From contig JALEGL010000001.1 of assembly GCA_022763185.1 (NCBI GenBank), positions 1 to 31,002 on the forward strand: a stretch of DNA of 31,002 bases, read 5' to 3'. Shown piece by piece: positions 14,648 to 22,490 of this stretch. Source of the DNA: a bacterium. GTDB lineage: Bacteria; Bdellovibrionota_G; JALEGL01. Every line of letters starts with the position of its first letter. Position 1 is the stretch's first letter. Below the pieces are notes generated by a model, which was given only the letters and a program-made list of their open reading frames with translations, was not told where the DNA came from and searched no databases. Made by a program: the position numbers and the translations under genes.

Positions 14648-14914
14648 ATGAAAAACGTGACCTTGTTGTTGATCCTTAGTTTTATGTTTTCATCTTTTGC
14701 TTTAGCACAAAGCTGTCCAAAAATTGAAGGTGCTCGCTACATCTCTCATCAAACAATAAAACGCAGCCAAGTATCACTGCTCTACACGCTTACTGAATGC
14801 ACTTACGCCGTTTTAGACGGTTACAATTTGGCCTATTTATGTGACAAAGAAAACTTTAACGGTCAGTATAGAGTATTACAAAGCCATCGCATGAACAAAT
14901 ATGAACAAATATGA
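14648..14914 (+). CDS. Small secreted cysteine protein, frameshifted at its C-terminus
   Basis: The present frame encodes 88 aa: a signal peptide (cleavage after FALA, about residue 20) and a short mature part with three cysteines. The last codons fall in two perfect tandem copies of ATGAACAAAT (14891-14910). Removing one copy restores an open frame that continues to a TAA at 14985-14987, adding 24 residues with a fourth cysteine (VCLK). The current protein is therefore probably a truncated form of an about 109-aa ancestor, or one state of a slippage switch. The N-terminus resembles that of the protein at 23861-24316. Function is unknown. Confidence 0.7.
   Translation: MKNVTLLLILSFMFSSFALAQSCPKIEGARYISHQTIKRSQVSLLYTLTECTYAVLDGYNLAYLCDKENFNGQYRVLQSHRMNKYEQI
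14891..14910. repeat. 10-bp tandem duplication
   Basis: Two exact copies of ATGAACAAAT are followed by a partial third (ATGA). The unit is not a multiple of three and shifts the reading frame of the overlapping gene. Confidence 0.85.
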
Positions 14915-14983
14915 CCAGCTACAATCAAGCACACAAACCCCTGTTTGTTTGAAAAACGATAATTTTATTGTTTATAAGATTTT

Positions 14984-15820
14984 TTAATTCCACTGTATCT
15001 CAGAAATATTTGGAAGATGATCAGAGTTAAAAACCCACTGTTCACCACAAGCTGTAGGTAAAGAAAAATAGGGCTTCCCCTGAGAATCATGTCCTAATGT
15101 TTTTATATGATGATAAATCAGTTTTCCTTGCCAATCTCTTAAACCACTATTTTTTGTTGCAAGCCGCATACGGTACTTATATATGGGCGTCATATCGTAG
15201 TTAATATGCATTTCCGTTGTTTTTGGACAAACCACATCAACTATAGCCCAATCCGATACCCCACCAACGCTTAAATCTTTTCTGATCTGCTCAAGAATGT
15301 AAAACCAATGCTTTTGTGTCATACGTATGTAACCGGTAGCATGAACTATTTCGCCTACTTTTTGTTGACTCAGACCAGGAAGATGCCGACGCTGCTTATC
15401 CAATGCCTTGTATTCTGCTTGTGCGGAATACGTGTAAGTTGTGCCTTGATGTTCAACGATGTTTTGCAACTGATTGTAACGATTACGCTCAGAAAAAATA
15501 GGGTTTTGTCCACCGTTGTAATCGCGCTCACCCAAGTGAATCCCCATCCAGTGTCCGTTTCTATTGTACTGGGGAATATACTGTTCCATTTGATACTGAA
15601 CTTTATCATTTAAGTTACAGCCTTGTGCTAAGCATCTAAAGTATTCTCTATGCTTGCGGTTATTTTTTAGAAACTCAAGAACTTGTCGCCTGCCACCCAT
15701 AACCAAAGCATAATGCGCTTCAACTTCTTCATCGCTAAGGTTGAAAAAACTCACTTCTTGCGCATAGAGATTGAAACTGGCCATAGCTATAGCTAAAAAA
15801 ATAATCGTCTTTTTAAACAT
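14984..15820 (-). CDS. Secreted protein of unknown function
   Basis: I place the start at ATG 15820 (278 aa), because GGGGAAA immediately precedes it and a good signal peptide follows (cleavage after NLYA, about residue 20, then QE). A GTG or similar start 9 codons upstream would add a basic, less likely extension. The mature part carries four cysteines in two areas (CLAQGC near residue 65; single cysteines in VVCPK and TACGE) and a tryptophan-rich C-terminus. I do not recognise the family. It is convergent with the small cysteine protein; the two stop regions overlap if that gene's ancestral frame is restored. Export to the periplasm or outside is likely. Confidence 0.82.
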   Translation of the reverse strand: MFKKTIIFLAIAMASFNLYAQEVSFFNLSDEEVEAHYALVMGGRRQVLEFLKNNRKHREYFRCLAQGCNLNDKVQYQMEQYIPQYNRNGHWMGIHLGERDYNGGQNPIFSERNRYNQLQNIVEHQGTTYTYSAQAEYKALDKQRRHLPGLSQQKVGEIVHATGYIRMTQKHWFYILEQIRKDLSVGGVSDWAIVDVVCPKTTEMHINYDMTPIYKYRMRLATKNSGLRDWQGKLIYHHIKTLGHDSQGKPYFSLPTACGEQWVFNSDHLPNISEIQWN

Positions 15821-15847
15821 TTTCCCCACTACCCTTTTTATCCTCAA

Positions 15848-16252
15848 ACCATAGATCGAACTATTTTTTATATCTTGTAAGTATATAAAAAGTCACCACT
15901 GAATAACCACTCACAAAAAAATTTTTTCATATTTGTTAGACAATTAGATCAGCATTACAGCGTCTTTAACATAAATAAGGCAACGCGTCAATTTAGATTT
16001 TATCCCTACACAAGGATATATTTTTTATACAAACCGTTTCTACTTAAAGATATATATTAAATCATAAAGATCAAACTACAGCTATTCTATTAATTTATAC
16101 ATTGACTTTAAAACGATTATTGATAAAGGGTCATTAAGCAGTTCGCTTTTTATACAGATCGTATCTCTAAATTTACTAAGGTCATTCATAAGTTGAAAGT
16201 TTTCTCATAATTTTCAGCTTAAATCTATTTGACTTTTTCATAGGAGATAAAA
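15848..16252. other. AT-rich intergenic region
   Basis: About 400 bp between divergent secreted-protein genes. No convincing ORF, RNA gene or long inverted repeat is seen. It presumably holds both promoters; a minus-strand TATACT lies near 15880, but no complete promoter is convincing. Confidence 0.5.
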
Positions 16253-16585
16253 ATGAAACTTTACACTGTATTTTTAACAATCGCCCTTACACACTATTCC
16301 GTGGTTTTTGCTCAAAAGTCTGAAATTTTCAGTCGCTGTTACACAACTGAGAAAAAACTGGTGCGAAAGGCTCCTGATATTACAAAGTATGATTGGTACA
16401 ATTTTGTTCAACATGAACTTTCAAAAGAAACATATACTGTAGATACCGCACTGGACGAAATTTTAGGTCGTATACAGGGCTGCCCTAGACAAATGATTTT
16501 TAAGAAAGAGAATAAGCTTTCGCGCTTGCGCAAATACTCAGAAAAAATATGTCGCTACGAAGATTTTGACTGTGCTCTAGATTGA
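16253..16585 (+). CDS. Small secreted protein of unknown function
   Basis: The 110-aa product has a signal peptide with cleavage expected after VVFA (about residue 20, then QK). The mature part is basic with three conserved-looking aromatic/charged segments and four cysteines (SRCY, GCPR, KICRY, DCAL), consistent with two disulfides. AGGAGATAAAA immediately upstream of the ATG is a strong ribosome site. The stop lies 11 nt before the left RAYT hairpin, which could also terminate this transcript on the plus strand (a T-rich tail follows). No family recognised. Confidence 0.8.
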   Translation: MKLYTVFLTIALTHYSVVFAQKSEIFSRCYTTEKKLVRKAPDITKYDWYNFVQHELSKETYTVDTALDEILGRIQGCPRQMIFKKENKLSRLRKYSEKICRYEDFDCALD

Positions 16586-16590
16586 TATAC

Positions 16591-16650
16591 AAAAAGGGGA
16601 CAACTACCTTTTTATTTTTTAAACTCATCCTTAAAAAGGTAGTTGTCCCT
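16591..16650 (-). repeat. RAYT left-end hairpin, also terminator-like
   Basis: An 18-bp perfect stem: GGGACAACTACCTTTTTA (16597-16614) with its complement at 16632-16649, loop 17 nt. On the minus strand it is followed by CCCCTTTTTGT, an intrinsic-terminator shape just past the RAYT stop codon. The same arm sequence occurs at the right end. Confidence 0.85.
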
Positions 16651-16652
16651 GT

Positions 16653-17318
16653 TTATTGTTTTTTAAATTTACGTCCTCTTTTTTTTGGAATCAATTGTCT
16701 ACCCGTTTGTTGTTCAAGCTTATGTAAAAAAGCCTTGCTTCCCAGGGGGCGGCCTGTTTTATAGTGAAGTGCTATTTTTTGTTCTATTTCTTTTTTTGTT
16801 GGCGCATGCAAATAAACTTTCCAATCCTCTACATAATTACGTAAGAAATTTTTTTCAACGATAGGATCAGAAACATTATATATTCTTACTCGAGCACTGC
16901 TCCACTTATACTCTTCTGGCAATGCAATCAAACCTGCACTAACCGGATTTCGTTCAACATAACGTATTGCATGATACAAATAACCTTCATCCATTGCATA
17001 AGACGCATACCGACCTTGCCAAAGATGACCACGCCATGACTTTTCACGATTGATATCTCTTGAATACCTTCTTTGAACTTCATTGAATAAACAAGCAAAG
17101 CTATCCTTTTCAGGTGGCCACGCTATAAAATGCACATGATTGCTCATCAAACAATACGCAGCAATTTTAATATTTAGTTTTTTCGTATATTTTTCTAAAT
17201 AGTACAGATATCGGACATAGTCCTCTTCTTTAAAAAATGTTTGCTGCCTACGATTACCCCTTGCCACAATATGATGTGGAACATTGGGAACTATAACTCT
17301 TGCTATTCTTGGACACAT
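16653..17318 (-). CDS. REP-associated tyrosine transposase (RAYT, Y1_Tnp HUH family)
   Basis: RAYTs are single-copy, HUH-type single-strand nucleases linked to REP hairpins. The HUH motif is the H-V-H in MSNHVHFIAWP, and the tyrosine-bearing helix is around GRYASYAMDEGYLYHAIRY. The N-terminus (PRIARVIVPNVPHHIVARGN) and the C-terminal TGRPLGSKAFLHKLE followed by PKKRGRKFKK are typical and intact. The ATG at 17318 (221 aa) fits the family better than a GTG at 17324. It sits exactly between two near-identical hairpins, so the gene and its cognate repeats form one cassette. It appears complete and possibly active. Confidence 0.95.
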   Translation of the reverse strand: MCPRIARVIVPNVPHHIVARGNRRQQTFFKEEDYVRYLYYLEKYTKKLNIKIAAYCLMSNHVHFIAWPPEKDSFACLFNEVQRRYSRDINREKSWRGHLWQGRYASYAMDEGYLYHAIRYVERNPVSAGLIALPEEYKWSSARVRIYNVSDPIVEKNFLRNYVEDWKVYLHAPTKKEIEQKIALHYKTGRPLGSKAFLHKLEQQTGRQLIPKKRGRKFKKQ

Positions 17319-17350
17319 GGCCACAGAGAAAGCAAATTTTATGCCTAAAA

Positions 17351-17404
17351 CAAAAAGGGGACAACTACCTTTTAAAGTTTATGTTTAAAAAGGTAGTTGT
17401 CCCC
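17351..17404 (-). terminator. RAYT right-end hairpin acting as pnp terminator
   Basis: A 17-bp perfect stem (17357-17373 with 17388-17404) whose arm GGGGACAACTACCTTTT is the same as at the left end. On the minus strand it begins 28 nt after the pnp stop codon and is followed by TTTTTGTTTT, a good Rho-independent terminator. It also starts about 30 bp upstream of the RAYT start. Confidence 0.75.
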
Positions 17405-17432
17405 TAATTTTTATTTTAATTCTCGCTAGAAT

Positions 17433-19622
17433 TTAACGTCTTGGGCGACTGTCTCGTCCACCACGTCCGCGGCCTCTGCCACCGCCAGAACGTTTTCTAT
17501 CTCTTCCAGAACCTGGAACGTGATCAGAAGAACCTGGCTCTAAAACCTCCCGGTGAGAAAGCTTAATGCGGTTGTTGCCTTCTACATCCAAGACTTTCAC
17601 TTCTATCTCATCGCCCTCGCTGACAACTTCTGAAGCGTCTTCAATAGGCTCCGTCGTTAAAAATTCACTGATGTGACACAAACCTTCTTTGCCAGGTAAA
17701 ATTTCAACAAAGGCGCCATAATCCATAACCTTGGTCACTTTACCTTTGTAAATTTTACCAATCTCAGCTTCAGCAACAATGTCTTTGACCATCTGCATGG
17801 CTTTATCCAAAGAAGTTTTATCGGCTGAGGCAATTTTAACAATACCTTCATCATTGACCTCTACTTTAGCACCACTCTCTTCAACAATGCCACGAATCAC
17901 TTTACCACCACTACCAATCACGTCTCTGATTTTTTCAGGCTTGATTTGGATGGTTTCAATTCTAGGTGCGTGCTCTGATAAGTCACCTGTGGTTTCTCCC
18001 ATGCCTTCATGCATTTTTTCTAAGATATGCAAACGGCCTTCTTTGGCTTGTTCCAAAGCTTGCTCCATAATATCCCAACTGATGCCGTCAATTTTGATAT
18101 CCATTTGTACAGCCGTTACACCATCTTTGGTACCGGCTACTTTAAAGTCCATATCACCAATATGATCTTCATCACCTGAAATATCAGACAGCACCACAAA
18201 GGTATCGTCTTGCTTAACAAGACCCATGGCAATTCCAGCTACCGGTGCTTTAAGGTTAACACCTGCATTCATCATGGACATGGTTGCTCCACAGACTGTA
18301 GCCATAGATGATGAGCCATGCGACTCAAGAACATCAGACAAAACACGAATGGTGTAAGGAAACTCTTCTTTATTCGGCAACACTTTTTCTACCGCTTTAC
18401 GCGCCAAGAAACCATGGCCAATTTCACGTCTGGCTGGACCTCTTAATGGCTTGGTTTCACCCACGCAAAAAGGAGGAAAGTTGTAATGCAACAAGAAGCG
18501 TTCACGTGAATTACTGATCAAGGTGTCTACAATTTGCTCATCTTCACTGGTTCCCAACGTGGTGCTCACCAAAGCTTGAGTTTCACCACGGGTAAACAAA
18601 GCAGAACCATGGGTTCTGGGTAAAATTCCTACTTCAGCCGTAATCGCTCTAATTTCACTAGGCTTTCTTTCATCCAAACGAATTTTATTTTCCAAAACAT
18701 TGTTGCGCATATGGCTTGAAATCATTTTGTCAATTGCGCTTGATGCGTCTGACTGACAACCTTCAAAAGGAGCGCCTTCTGCACAGGCAACATCAATAAC
18801 ATCATCCTTAAATGTAGATAAGGCCGTATAGCGGGCAATTTTTTCTTTGATGCTTAAAATTTCTCTTAGTTTTGAACCTCGGTTTTCTTCAACCCATGCC
18901 ATCAATTCTTCAACTTTATTTTCAGGGGCAACAACCTCAAACTTGTCTTTACCCACAGCTTTTTGAATTTCATCTTGAATCTGCAACAAAGGCTGCAAGC
19001 TTTCATGCGCAAACTTCACTGCCGCCAATAACTCGGCTTCTGGAACCATATCCGCTTCACCTTCAACCATAACCACAGCGTCTTTACTGCCTGCTACCAC
19101 CAACTCTAAGTCTGATTCTTCAATTTGCTCATGCGATGGATTGCAAACATGTTCACCGTTGACACGGGCAACTCTTACTGCCGCTACAGGTCCAGCAAAA
19201 GGAATGTCAGAAACAGATAAAGCTGTTGAAGCACCCAACAAAGAAAGTACGTCTGGATCATTCACACCATCATAAGACAGCACACTGGCAATCACTTGTG
19301 TTTCACGAGCGTAGCCTTTAGGAAACAACGGTCTAATTGGACGGTCGGTTAAACGTGAGGTTAAAATTTCACGCTCTGACTGACGGCCTTCACGCTTAAA
19401 AAACCCACCCGGAATTTTTCCTGCAGCAGACATTTTTTCAATGTACTCAATGGATAGAGGCAAAAAATCAATGCCTTCTTTATTCTTTTTACCACAGGTT
19501 GCTGTAACCAATACGGCAGTTTCACCGTACTGAATGAACGCAGCGCCATTGGCTTGTTTGGCCATTTTACCCACTTCAATACTGAGGGTTTCGCCATGAA
19601 ATTCAATTGTTTTTTTAGTCAT
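17433..19622 (-). CDS. pnp: Polynucleotide phosphorylase (PNPase)
   Basis: PNPase is a phosphorolytic 3'-to-5' exoribonuclease of the RNA degradosome. The 729 aa contain two RNase PH domains (about 1-225 and 315-545; catalytic aspartates within GDEDHIGDMDFK, 483-494), a KH domain (about 555-615, GSGG loop at 570-573) and an S1 domain (about 622-692). The tail (705-729) is an RG-rich repeat (GGGRGRGRGGRD) that probably binds RNA. The ATG follows an AAAGGAG ribosome site. It is downstream of rpsO, the conserved rpsO-pnp arrangement, with a hairpin-rich leader in between that may allow autoregulation as in E. coli. Confidence 0.98.
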   Translation of the reverse strand: MTKKTIEFHGETLSIEVGKMAKQANGAAFIQYGETAVLVTATCGKKNKEGIDFLPLSIEYIEKMSAAGKIPGGFFKREGRQSEREILTSRLTDRPIRPLFPKGYARETQVIASVLSYDGVNDPDVLSLLGASTALSVSDIPFAGPVAAVRVARVNGEHVCNPSHEQIEESDLELVVAGSKDAVVMVEGEADMVPEAELLAAVKFAHESLQPLLQIQDEIQKAVGKDKFEVVAPENKVEELMAWVEENRGSKLREILSIKEKIARYTALSTFKDDVIDVACAEGAPFEGCQSDASSAIDKMISSHMRNNVLENKIRLDERKPSEIRAITAEVGILPRTHGSALFTRGETQALVSTTLGTSEDEQIVDTLISNSRERFLLHYNFPPFCVGETKPLRGPARREIGHGFLARKAVEKVLPNKEEFPYTIRVLSDVLESHGSSSMATVCGATMSMMNAGVNLKAPVAGIAMGLVKQDDTFVVLSDISGDEDHIGDMDFKVAGTKDGVTAVQMDIKIDGISWDIMEQALEQAKEGRLHILEKMHEGMGETTGDLSEHAPRIETIQIKPEKIRDVIGSGGKVIRGIVEESGAKVEVNDEGIVKIASADKTSLDKAMQMVKDIVAEAEIGKIYKGKVTKVMDYGAFVEILPGKEGLCHISEFLTTEPIEDASEVVSEGDEIEVKVLDVEGNNRIKLSHREVLEPGSSDHVPGSGRDRKRSGGGRGRGRGGRDSRPRR

Positions 19623-19639
19623 TTGTTAGTTTCTCCTTT

Positions 19640-19718
19640 AAGGGGGAGCATCCCCCTTCTTGAACGAAAAGAGCGATTCTTCATTCAATTCAACCCACCC
19701 GGGTTAGGCACAGTGCCT
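19640..19718 (-). promoter_or_regulatory. Structured pnp leader (hairpins before the ribosome site)
   Basis: Three hairpins precede pnp. An 8-bp stem AAGGGGGA/TCCCCCTT with a 3-nt loop (19640-19658) ends just upstream of the AAAGGAG site. AACCC/GGGTT spans 19692-19705, and AGGCAC/GTGCCT spans 19706-19718. In E. coli a comparable leader is cut by RNase III and used in PNPase autoregulation; that role here is inference. Confidence 0.45.
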
Positions 19719-19810
19719 TCCTTTTGTTTTTTCCTAAGAATATGGATAGGTATATTTTTATTTTAGTTTTTTGTGAAAATAAGAAGGTGTATCATTTAGG
19801 TAAGATGTAC

Positions 19811-19838
19811 GCGTGAGAACATTGTTAATTTCTCACGC
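19811..19838 (-). promoter_or_regulatory. rpsO-pnp intercistronic hairpin
   Basis: A 9-bp perfect stem GCGTGAGAA/TTCTCACGC with a 10-nt loop lies about 30 nt after the rpsO stop. No T-run follows on the minus strand, so it looks like a processing or stability element rather than a terminator. Confidence 0.45.
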
Positions 19839-19867
19839 AAAAAATGAAAAAGTTTAAGAAATTAAAA

Positions 19868-20122
19868 TTACTTTCTTAAACCTAAGCTTTTGATCAATTT
19901 TTTGTAGCGCTCAACATTGGTTTTTTTAAGATAATCCAATAAGCTTCTGCGGTTGCCTACCATTTTTAATAGACCACGACGAGAGTGATTGTCTTTTTTA
20001 TGGCTTTTAAAATGTTCTGTTAAGTGTGTAATTCTATCGGTTAAAAGTGCCACTTGCACTTCTGGTGAACCGGTGTCACCTTCATGTTGTTTAAATTTTT
20101 CAATAATTTTTGCTTTTTCCAC
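19868..20122 (-). CDS. rpsO: Ribosomal protein S15
   Basis: S15 binds 16S rRNA helices 20-22 in the 30S subunit. The 84-aa sequence has the full signature: [33 protein letters not shown] and LLDYLKK. It is slightly shorter than the usual 89 aa because the first residues before the KAKII helix are missing. The start is GTG at 20122, supported by AAGGA 9 nt upstream. It precedes pnp on the same strand. E. coli S15 represses its own translation; no such structure is clear here. Confidence 0.97.
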   Translation of the reverse strand: MEKAKIIEKFKQHEGDTGSPEVQVALLTDRITHLTEHFKSHKKDNHSRRGLLKMVGNRRSLLDYLKKTNVERYKKLIKSLGLRK

Positions 20123-20230
20123 GGTTATTAGTCCTTGTTAAATCAATCTGTATAGGTTTGTTTTTTTGCTAACCTACTTAAATGTATACACTTTTTTATT
20201 TTCAGGGCAGCAATATTGCATACCTAAAGT

Positions 20231-20252
20231 TAAAACGCAAGCTTTTGTTGCG
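20231..20252 (-). terminator. Weak terminator after the pyrF-linked small ORF
   Basis: On the minus strand GCGCAA pairs with TTGCGT (one G-U) followed by TTTAACTTT. It lies just after the stop of the 66-aa ORF and before rpsO. The tail is short, so the call is tentative. Confidence 0.35.
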
Positions 20253-20268
20253 CTAAAGCTCTTAGTTT

Positions 20269-20469
20269 TTAAGGCCGAATTTTTAGGGCTTGGTCAATGA
20301 TTTCGGGCGTTAATCCCACTCCCAAATCAGCAGACATGGCGGCCACTGCTTCTTGTTTACGTTCATTGAGCAGCGCCTGATATTGGGCTTCATTCCTAAA
20401 CACATTGGCAAGCGCATTGAGAATTTTTTTCTGTGAATTCATCACCGCTTGCGGACTCTCTGAATCCAC
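20269..20469 (-). CDS. Small protein of unknown function downstream of pyrF
   Basis: The 66-aa product starts with a GTG one base after the pyrF stop, suggesting coupling. It is helical and polar, with a KKILNALANVFRNEAQYQALL segment and a C-terminal LTPEIIDQAL. It has no signal peptide, membrane segment or cysteine. A possible alternative start is the ATG nine codons in (20442). The helix pattern and position make it a believable gene, but I recognise no family. It could be co-transcribed with pyrF. Confidence 0.55.
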   Translation of the reverse strand: MDSESPQAVMNSQKKILNALANVFRNEAQYQALLNERKQEAVAAMSADLGVGLTPEIIDQALKIRP

Positions 20470-20470
20470 T

Positions 20471-21151
20471 TCAGAGGCTATCTAAGATTTCTTGAGCCGC
20501 TTGAGCAGGATCTTGCGCTTGCAAAATAGGCCGGCCGATGACCAAATGATTGGCACCTTTTTCTATTGCTTGCTTAGGGCTTAAAGTCCGAGTTTGATCG
20601 TCTTTTTTGGCGCTCTCTGGTCTGATTCCAGGCGTTACTTTGAGCAATGTTTTTAAACCTGGCTCAGCATTGAGCAGTTCCAACTCCAATGGCGAGCAGA
20701 CCACACCATCTGCACCGGCATCTAGAGCCATCTGTGCAAATTGCTTCACTTTATCTTGCGTGGCTCCGGAAAAAATTTGCTGGCTGTCTTCTTCAGACAT
20801 GCTAGTCAACACAGTGACCACCAACAACTTACTCTCACCTTTAACTTTTGCCGCCGCTTCAATGGATTTAAAACCACAGCTGGCATGTACATTAAAAAAT
20901 GCGGCTCCCATGTCTGCCACCACTTGACTGGCTTTGCCTACGGTATTGGGAATATCACAAAACTTGCCATCCAAGAACACACTGCTTCCGGCATTATGAA
21001 TTTTATCCACCAGCGTTTGGGCACCAAACTGTGTCATGGCTTCTAAGCCAATTTTAAAACATCCAACGTAAGGCGCTAAACGCTCAATATGCTGATCAAA
21101 AACATTCAAATCAGCCACATCCATGGCCACCATAATAGGATTGTAATCCAT
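20471..21151 (-). CDS. pyrF: Orotidine 5'-phosphate decarboxylase (PyrF)
   Basis: PyrF decarboxylates OMP to UMP, the last step of pyrimidine synthesis and downstream of the PyrD reaction. The catalytic array DGKFCDIPNTV supplies D61, K63 and D66. TPGIRPESAKKDDQTRTL is the phosphate/base-closing loop, and HLVIGRPIL near the C-terminus holds the second phosphate-binding site. The 226-aa length is usual for the bacterial enzyme. GAGAGG is 7 nt upstream of the ATG. It lies downstream of the small membrane-protein gene and is followed by a small coupled ORF. Confidence 0.97.
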   Translation of the reverse strand: MDYNPIMVAMDVADLNVFDQHIERLAPYVGCFKIGLEAMTQFGAQTLVDKIHNAGSSVFLDGKFCDIPNTVGKASQVVADMGAAFFNVHASCGFKSIEAAAKVKGESKLLVVTVLTSMSEEDSQQIFSGATQDKVKQFAQMALDAGADGVVCSPLELELLNAEPGLKTLLKVTPGIRPESAKKDDQTRTLSPKQAIEKGANHLVIGRPILQAQDPAQAAQEILDSL

Positions 21152-21185
21152 TGTTTTTCCTCTCTCTTGTAAACCACACTCAAAG

Positions 21186-21219
21186 AAAAAAAGTTTTGTA
21201 CAGCCCGCTTTGGCAGGCT
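21186..21219 (-). terminator. Terminator-like hairpin between the membrane protein gene and pyrF
   Basis: On the minus strand AGCCTGC pairs with GCGGGCT (one G-U, loop CAAA); a run of seven T follows after 9 nt. The spacing is longer than ideal, so it could instead be a leader structure for pyrF. Confidence 0.35.
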
Positions 21220-21281
21220 TTGCTTGCCTGTTGCTTGAGCTGATAGAAAATTTTTTCTTTGCGCGTTCCTCCAGTTTATTT

Positions 21282-21572
21282 TTAGAACTCTATGGTTTCA
21301 CTGCTTACAGAACGGTGCGTCTGTCCATTGAATTGCTTAAATGAAATGCCATTAATCAAGACCAACAATAAACCAATGGGAAAAAACACCAAAAGCCAAA
21401 AGCCCAACCAAAACACCGAACCCGTATAATCAAAGTAGTACGAGCCTTGATGGACATGCAATTTACCCTTGAGTAAAATTAAAAAAATGGCCAAGGGAAA
21501 ATAAAGCAATGCAAACACCAACAACCAAATCTTAGACCCTGAATACTCTACCCAACACGCTTTTTCTGACAT
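21282..21572 (-). CDS. Small two-helix membrane protein of unknown function
   Basis: The 96-aa protein has two clear membrane segments (about 15-34 and 53-74). Each is preceded by a matching polar stretch with an aromatic/Gly-Ser turn (YSGSKIW and YTGSVFW), so it looks like an internal duplication. The second half is SFWLGFWLLVFFPIG-like and the first YFPLAIF-like, which supports a repeated unit. The C-terminus is polar. It is divergent from the FHA gene and upstream of pyrF. No family is recognised. Confidence 0.65.
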   Translation of the reverse strand: MSEKACWVEYSGSKIWLLVFALLYFPLAIFLILLKGKLHVHQGSYYFDYTGSVFWLGFWLLVFFPIGLLLVLINGISFKQFNGQTHRSVSSETIEF

Positions 21573-21632
21573 GACTTTGGCATATCAAGCCCGAGCATAA
21601 TGAGCAATTATTTTAAACTATTATACCCGCCC

Positions 21633-21661
21633 TTGACTTGACAAAACCCTCGCTTCATAAG
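21633..21661 (+). promoter_or_regulatory. Predicted promoter of the FHA gene pair
   Basis: TTGACT and CATAAG are separated by 17 nt; the -10 is weak. The expected start is near 21668, between the box and the ATG at 21687. Confidence 0.35.
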
Positions 21662-21686
21662 AAGAAGCCCTTTGAGTAACAAATCT

Positions 21687-22472
21687 ATGCCCGAACAACG
21701 ATCAAATACCAACGTGACCAATCTCAGCCCTGAACTGGGTTATTACCTTGAGTTCCTTGAAGGCAATGAAAAAGGTCGACGCGTGGCCATCAATAAAACG
21801 CGTATAATTTTAGGTCGAAAAAACGGCGATATTTTGGTTCGTGATATTCGAGTGTCTTCTAGTCACTTGGCCGTAGAAATTCATGGTCAGCATATTAGAG
21901 TTACAGACCTAGGCAGCAGCAATGGCACCTTTATTGAGGGTCAAACCATCACCCAACAACAAATCAACCTTGGCCAAGCCGTGCAAATTGGGCAAACTTT
22001 GTTATGCATCAAACAAAACCCAAGGGTCAGCAGCCAATTGACCAACTCATCGCACAGCATTAAGACCGGAAGTTACTCCGGCCTTTCGGGGTTAATTGAT
22101 GAAGAGTTTGTTCAATATGAACCCGGCACACAAGTCGACAGAAAAGTCCAACGCCCCATCAAACCTGAAGAGCGCGTGGTTCGCATGCGTATTATTTTGG
22201 GCCCTGATAAAGGCAAAAAGTTTGCCATCCAAAAAGTATCCTTTGCCATTGGTCGTATTGCGTGTGATATTTCACTCAATGATGCTGACGTATCGAGAAA
22301 ACATGCTATAATAGAAGTTGTTGAAGGGGGTAGAGTGATCATTCGTGACCTGGCATCTTCCAATGGTACTTTTGTTAACCAGGAACGTATAAATAATAAA
22401 GTCCTCAACCCACATGATAAAATACAAATTGGAAAAACTATTTTACTTTTTGAAAGCGCCAAGGCAGATTAA
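21687..22472 (+). CDS. Protein with two FHA domains
   Basis: FHA domains bind phosphothreonine peptides. The first (about residues 20-108) has GRKNGDI, SSSHLAVE and LGSSNGTFI. The second (about 165-255) has GRIACDI, SRKHAIIE and LASSNGTFV. All key Gly-Arg, Ser-x-x-His and Asn-Gly positions are present. A flexible Ser/Thr-rich linker (115-160) separates them, so the two may bind different sites. I use the ATG at 21687 (261 aa); a TTG at 21672 is possible, both with weak ribosome sites. It is 18 bp upstream of a second FHA gene in the same direction. No kinase gene is in the window. Confidence 0.94.
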   Translation: MPEQRSNTNVTNLSPELGYYLEFLEGNEKGRRVAINKTRIILGRKNGDILVRDIRVSSSHLAVEIHGQHIRVTDLGSSNGTFIEGQTITQQQINLGQAVQIGQTLLCIKQNPRVSSQLTNSSHSIKTGSYSGLSGLIDEEFVQYEPGTQVDRKVQRPIKPEERVVRMRIILGPDKGKKFAIQKVSFAIGRIACDISLNDADVSRKHAIIEVVEGGRVIIRDLASSNGTFVNQERINNKVLNPHDKIQIGKTILLFESAKAD

Positions 22473-22490
22473 ATACTTAAGGCATAAACC

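Noticed and set aside
15848-16252. Possible small RNA or gene in the 400-bp gap
   Set aside because: No ORF with a ribosome site, no strong hairpin and no complete promoter could be found.
16591-17404. Repeated arms as a CRISPR fragment
   Set aside because: There are only two repeat-bearing hairpins, separated by a RAYT gene, with no spacer spacing or cas genes.
17779-18165. 128-aa plus-strand ORF
   Set aside because: It is antisense to pnp, in a frame kept open by that gene's codon use.
19706-19740. Plus-strand terminator (AGGCAC hairpin plus T-rich tail)
   Set aside because: No plus-strand gene ends near it; it lies in the pnp leader on the minus strand.
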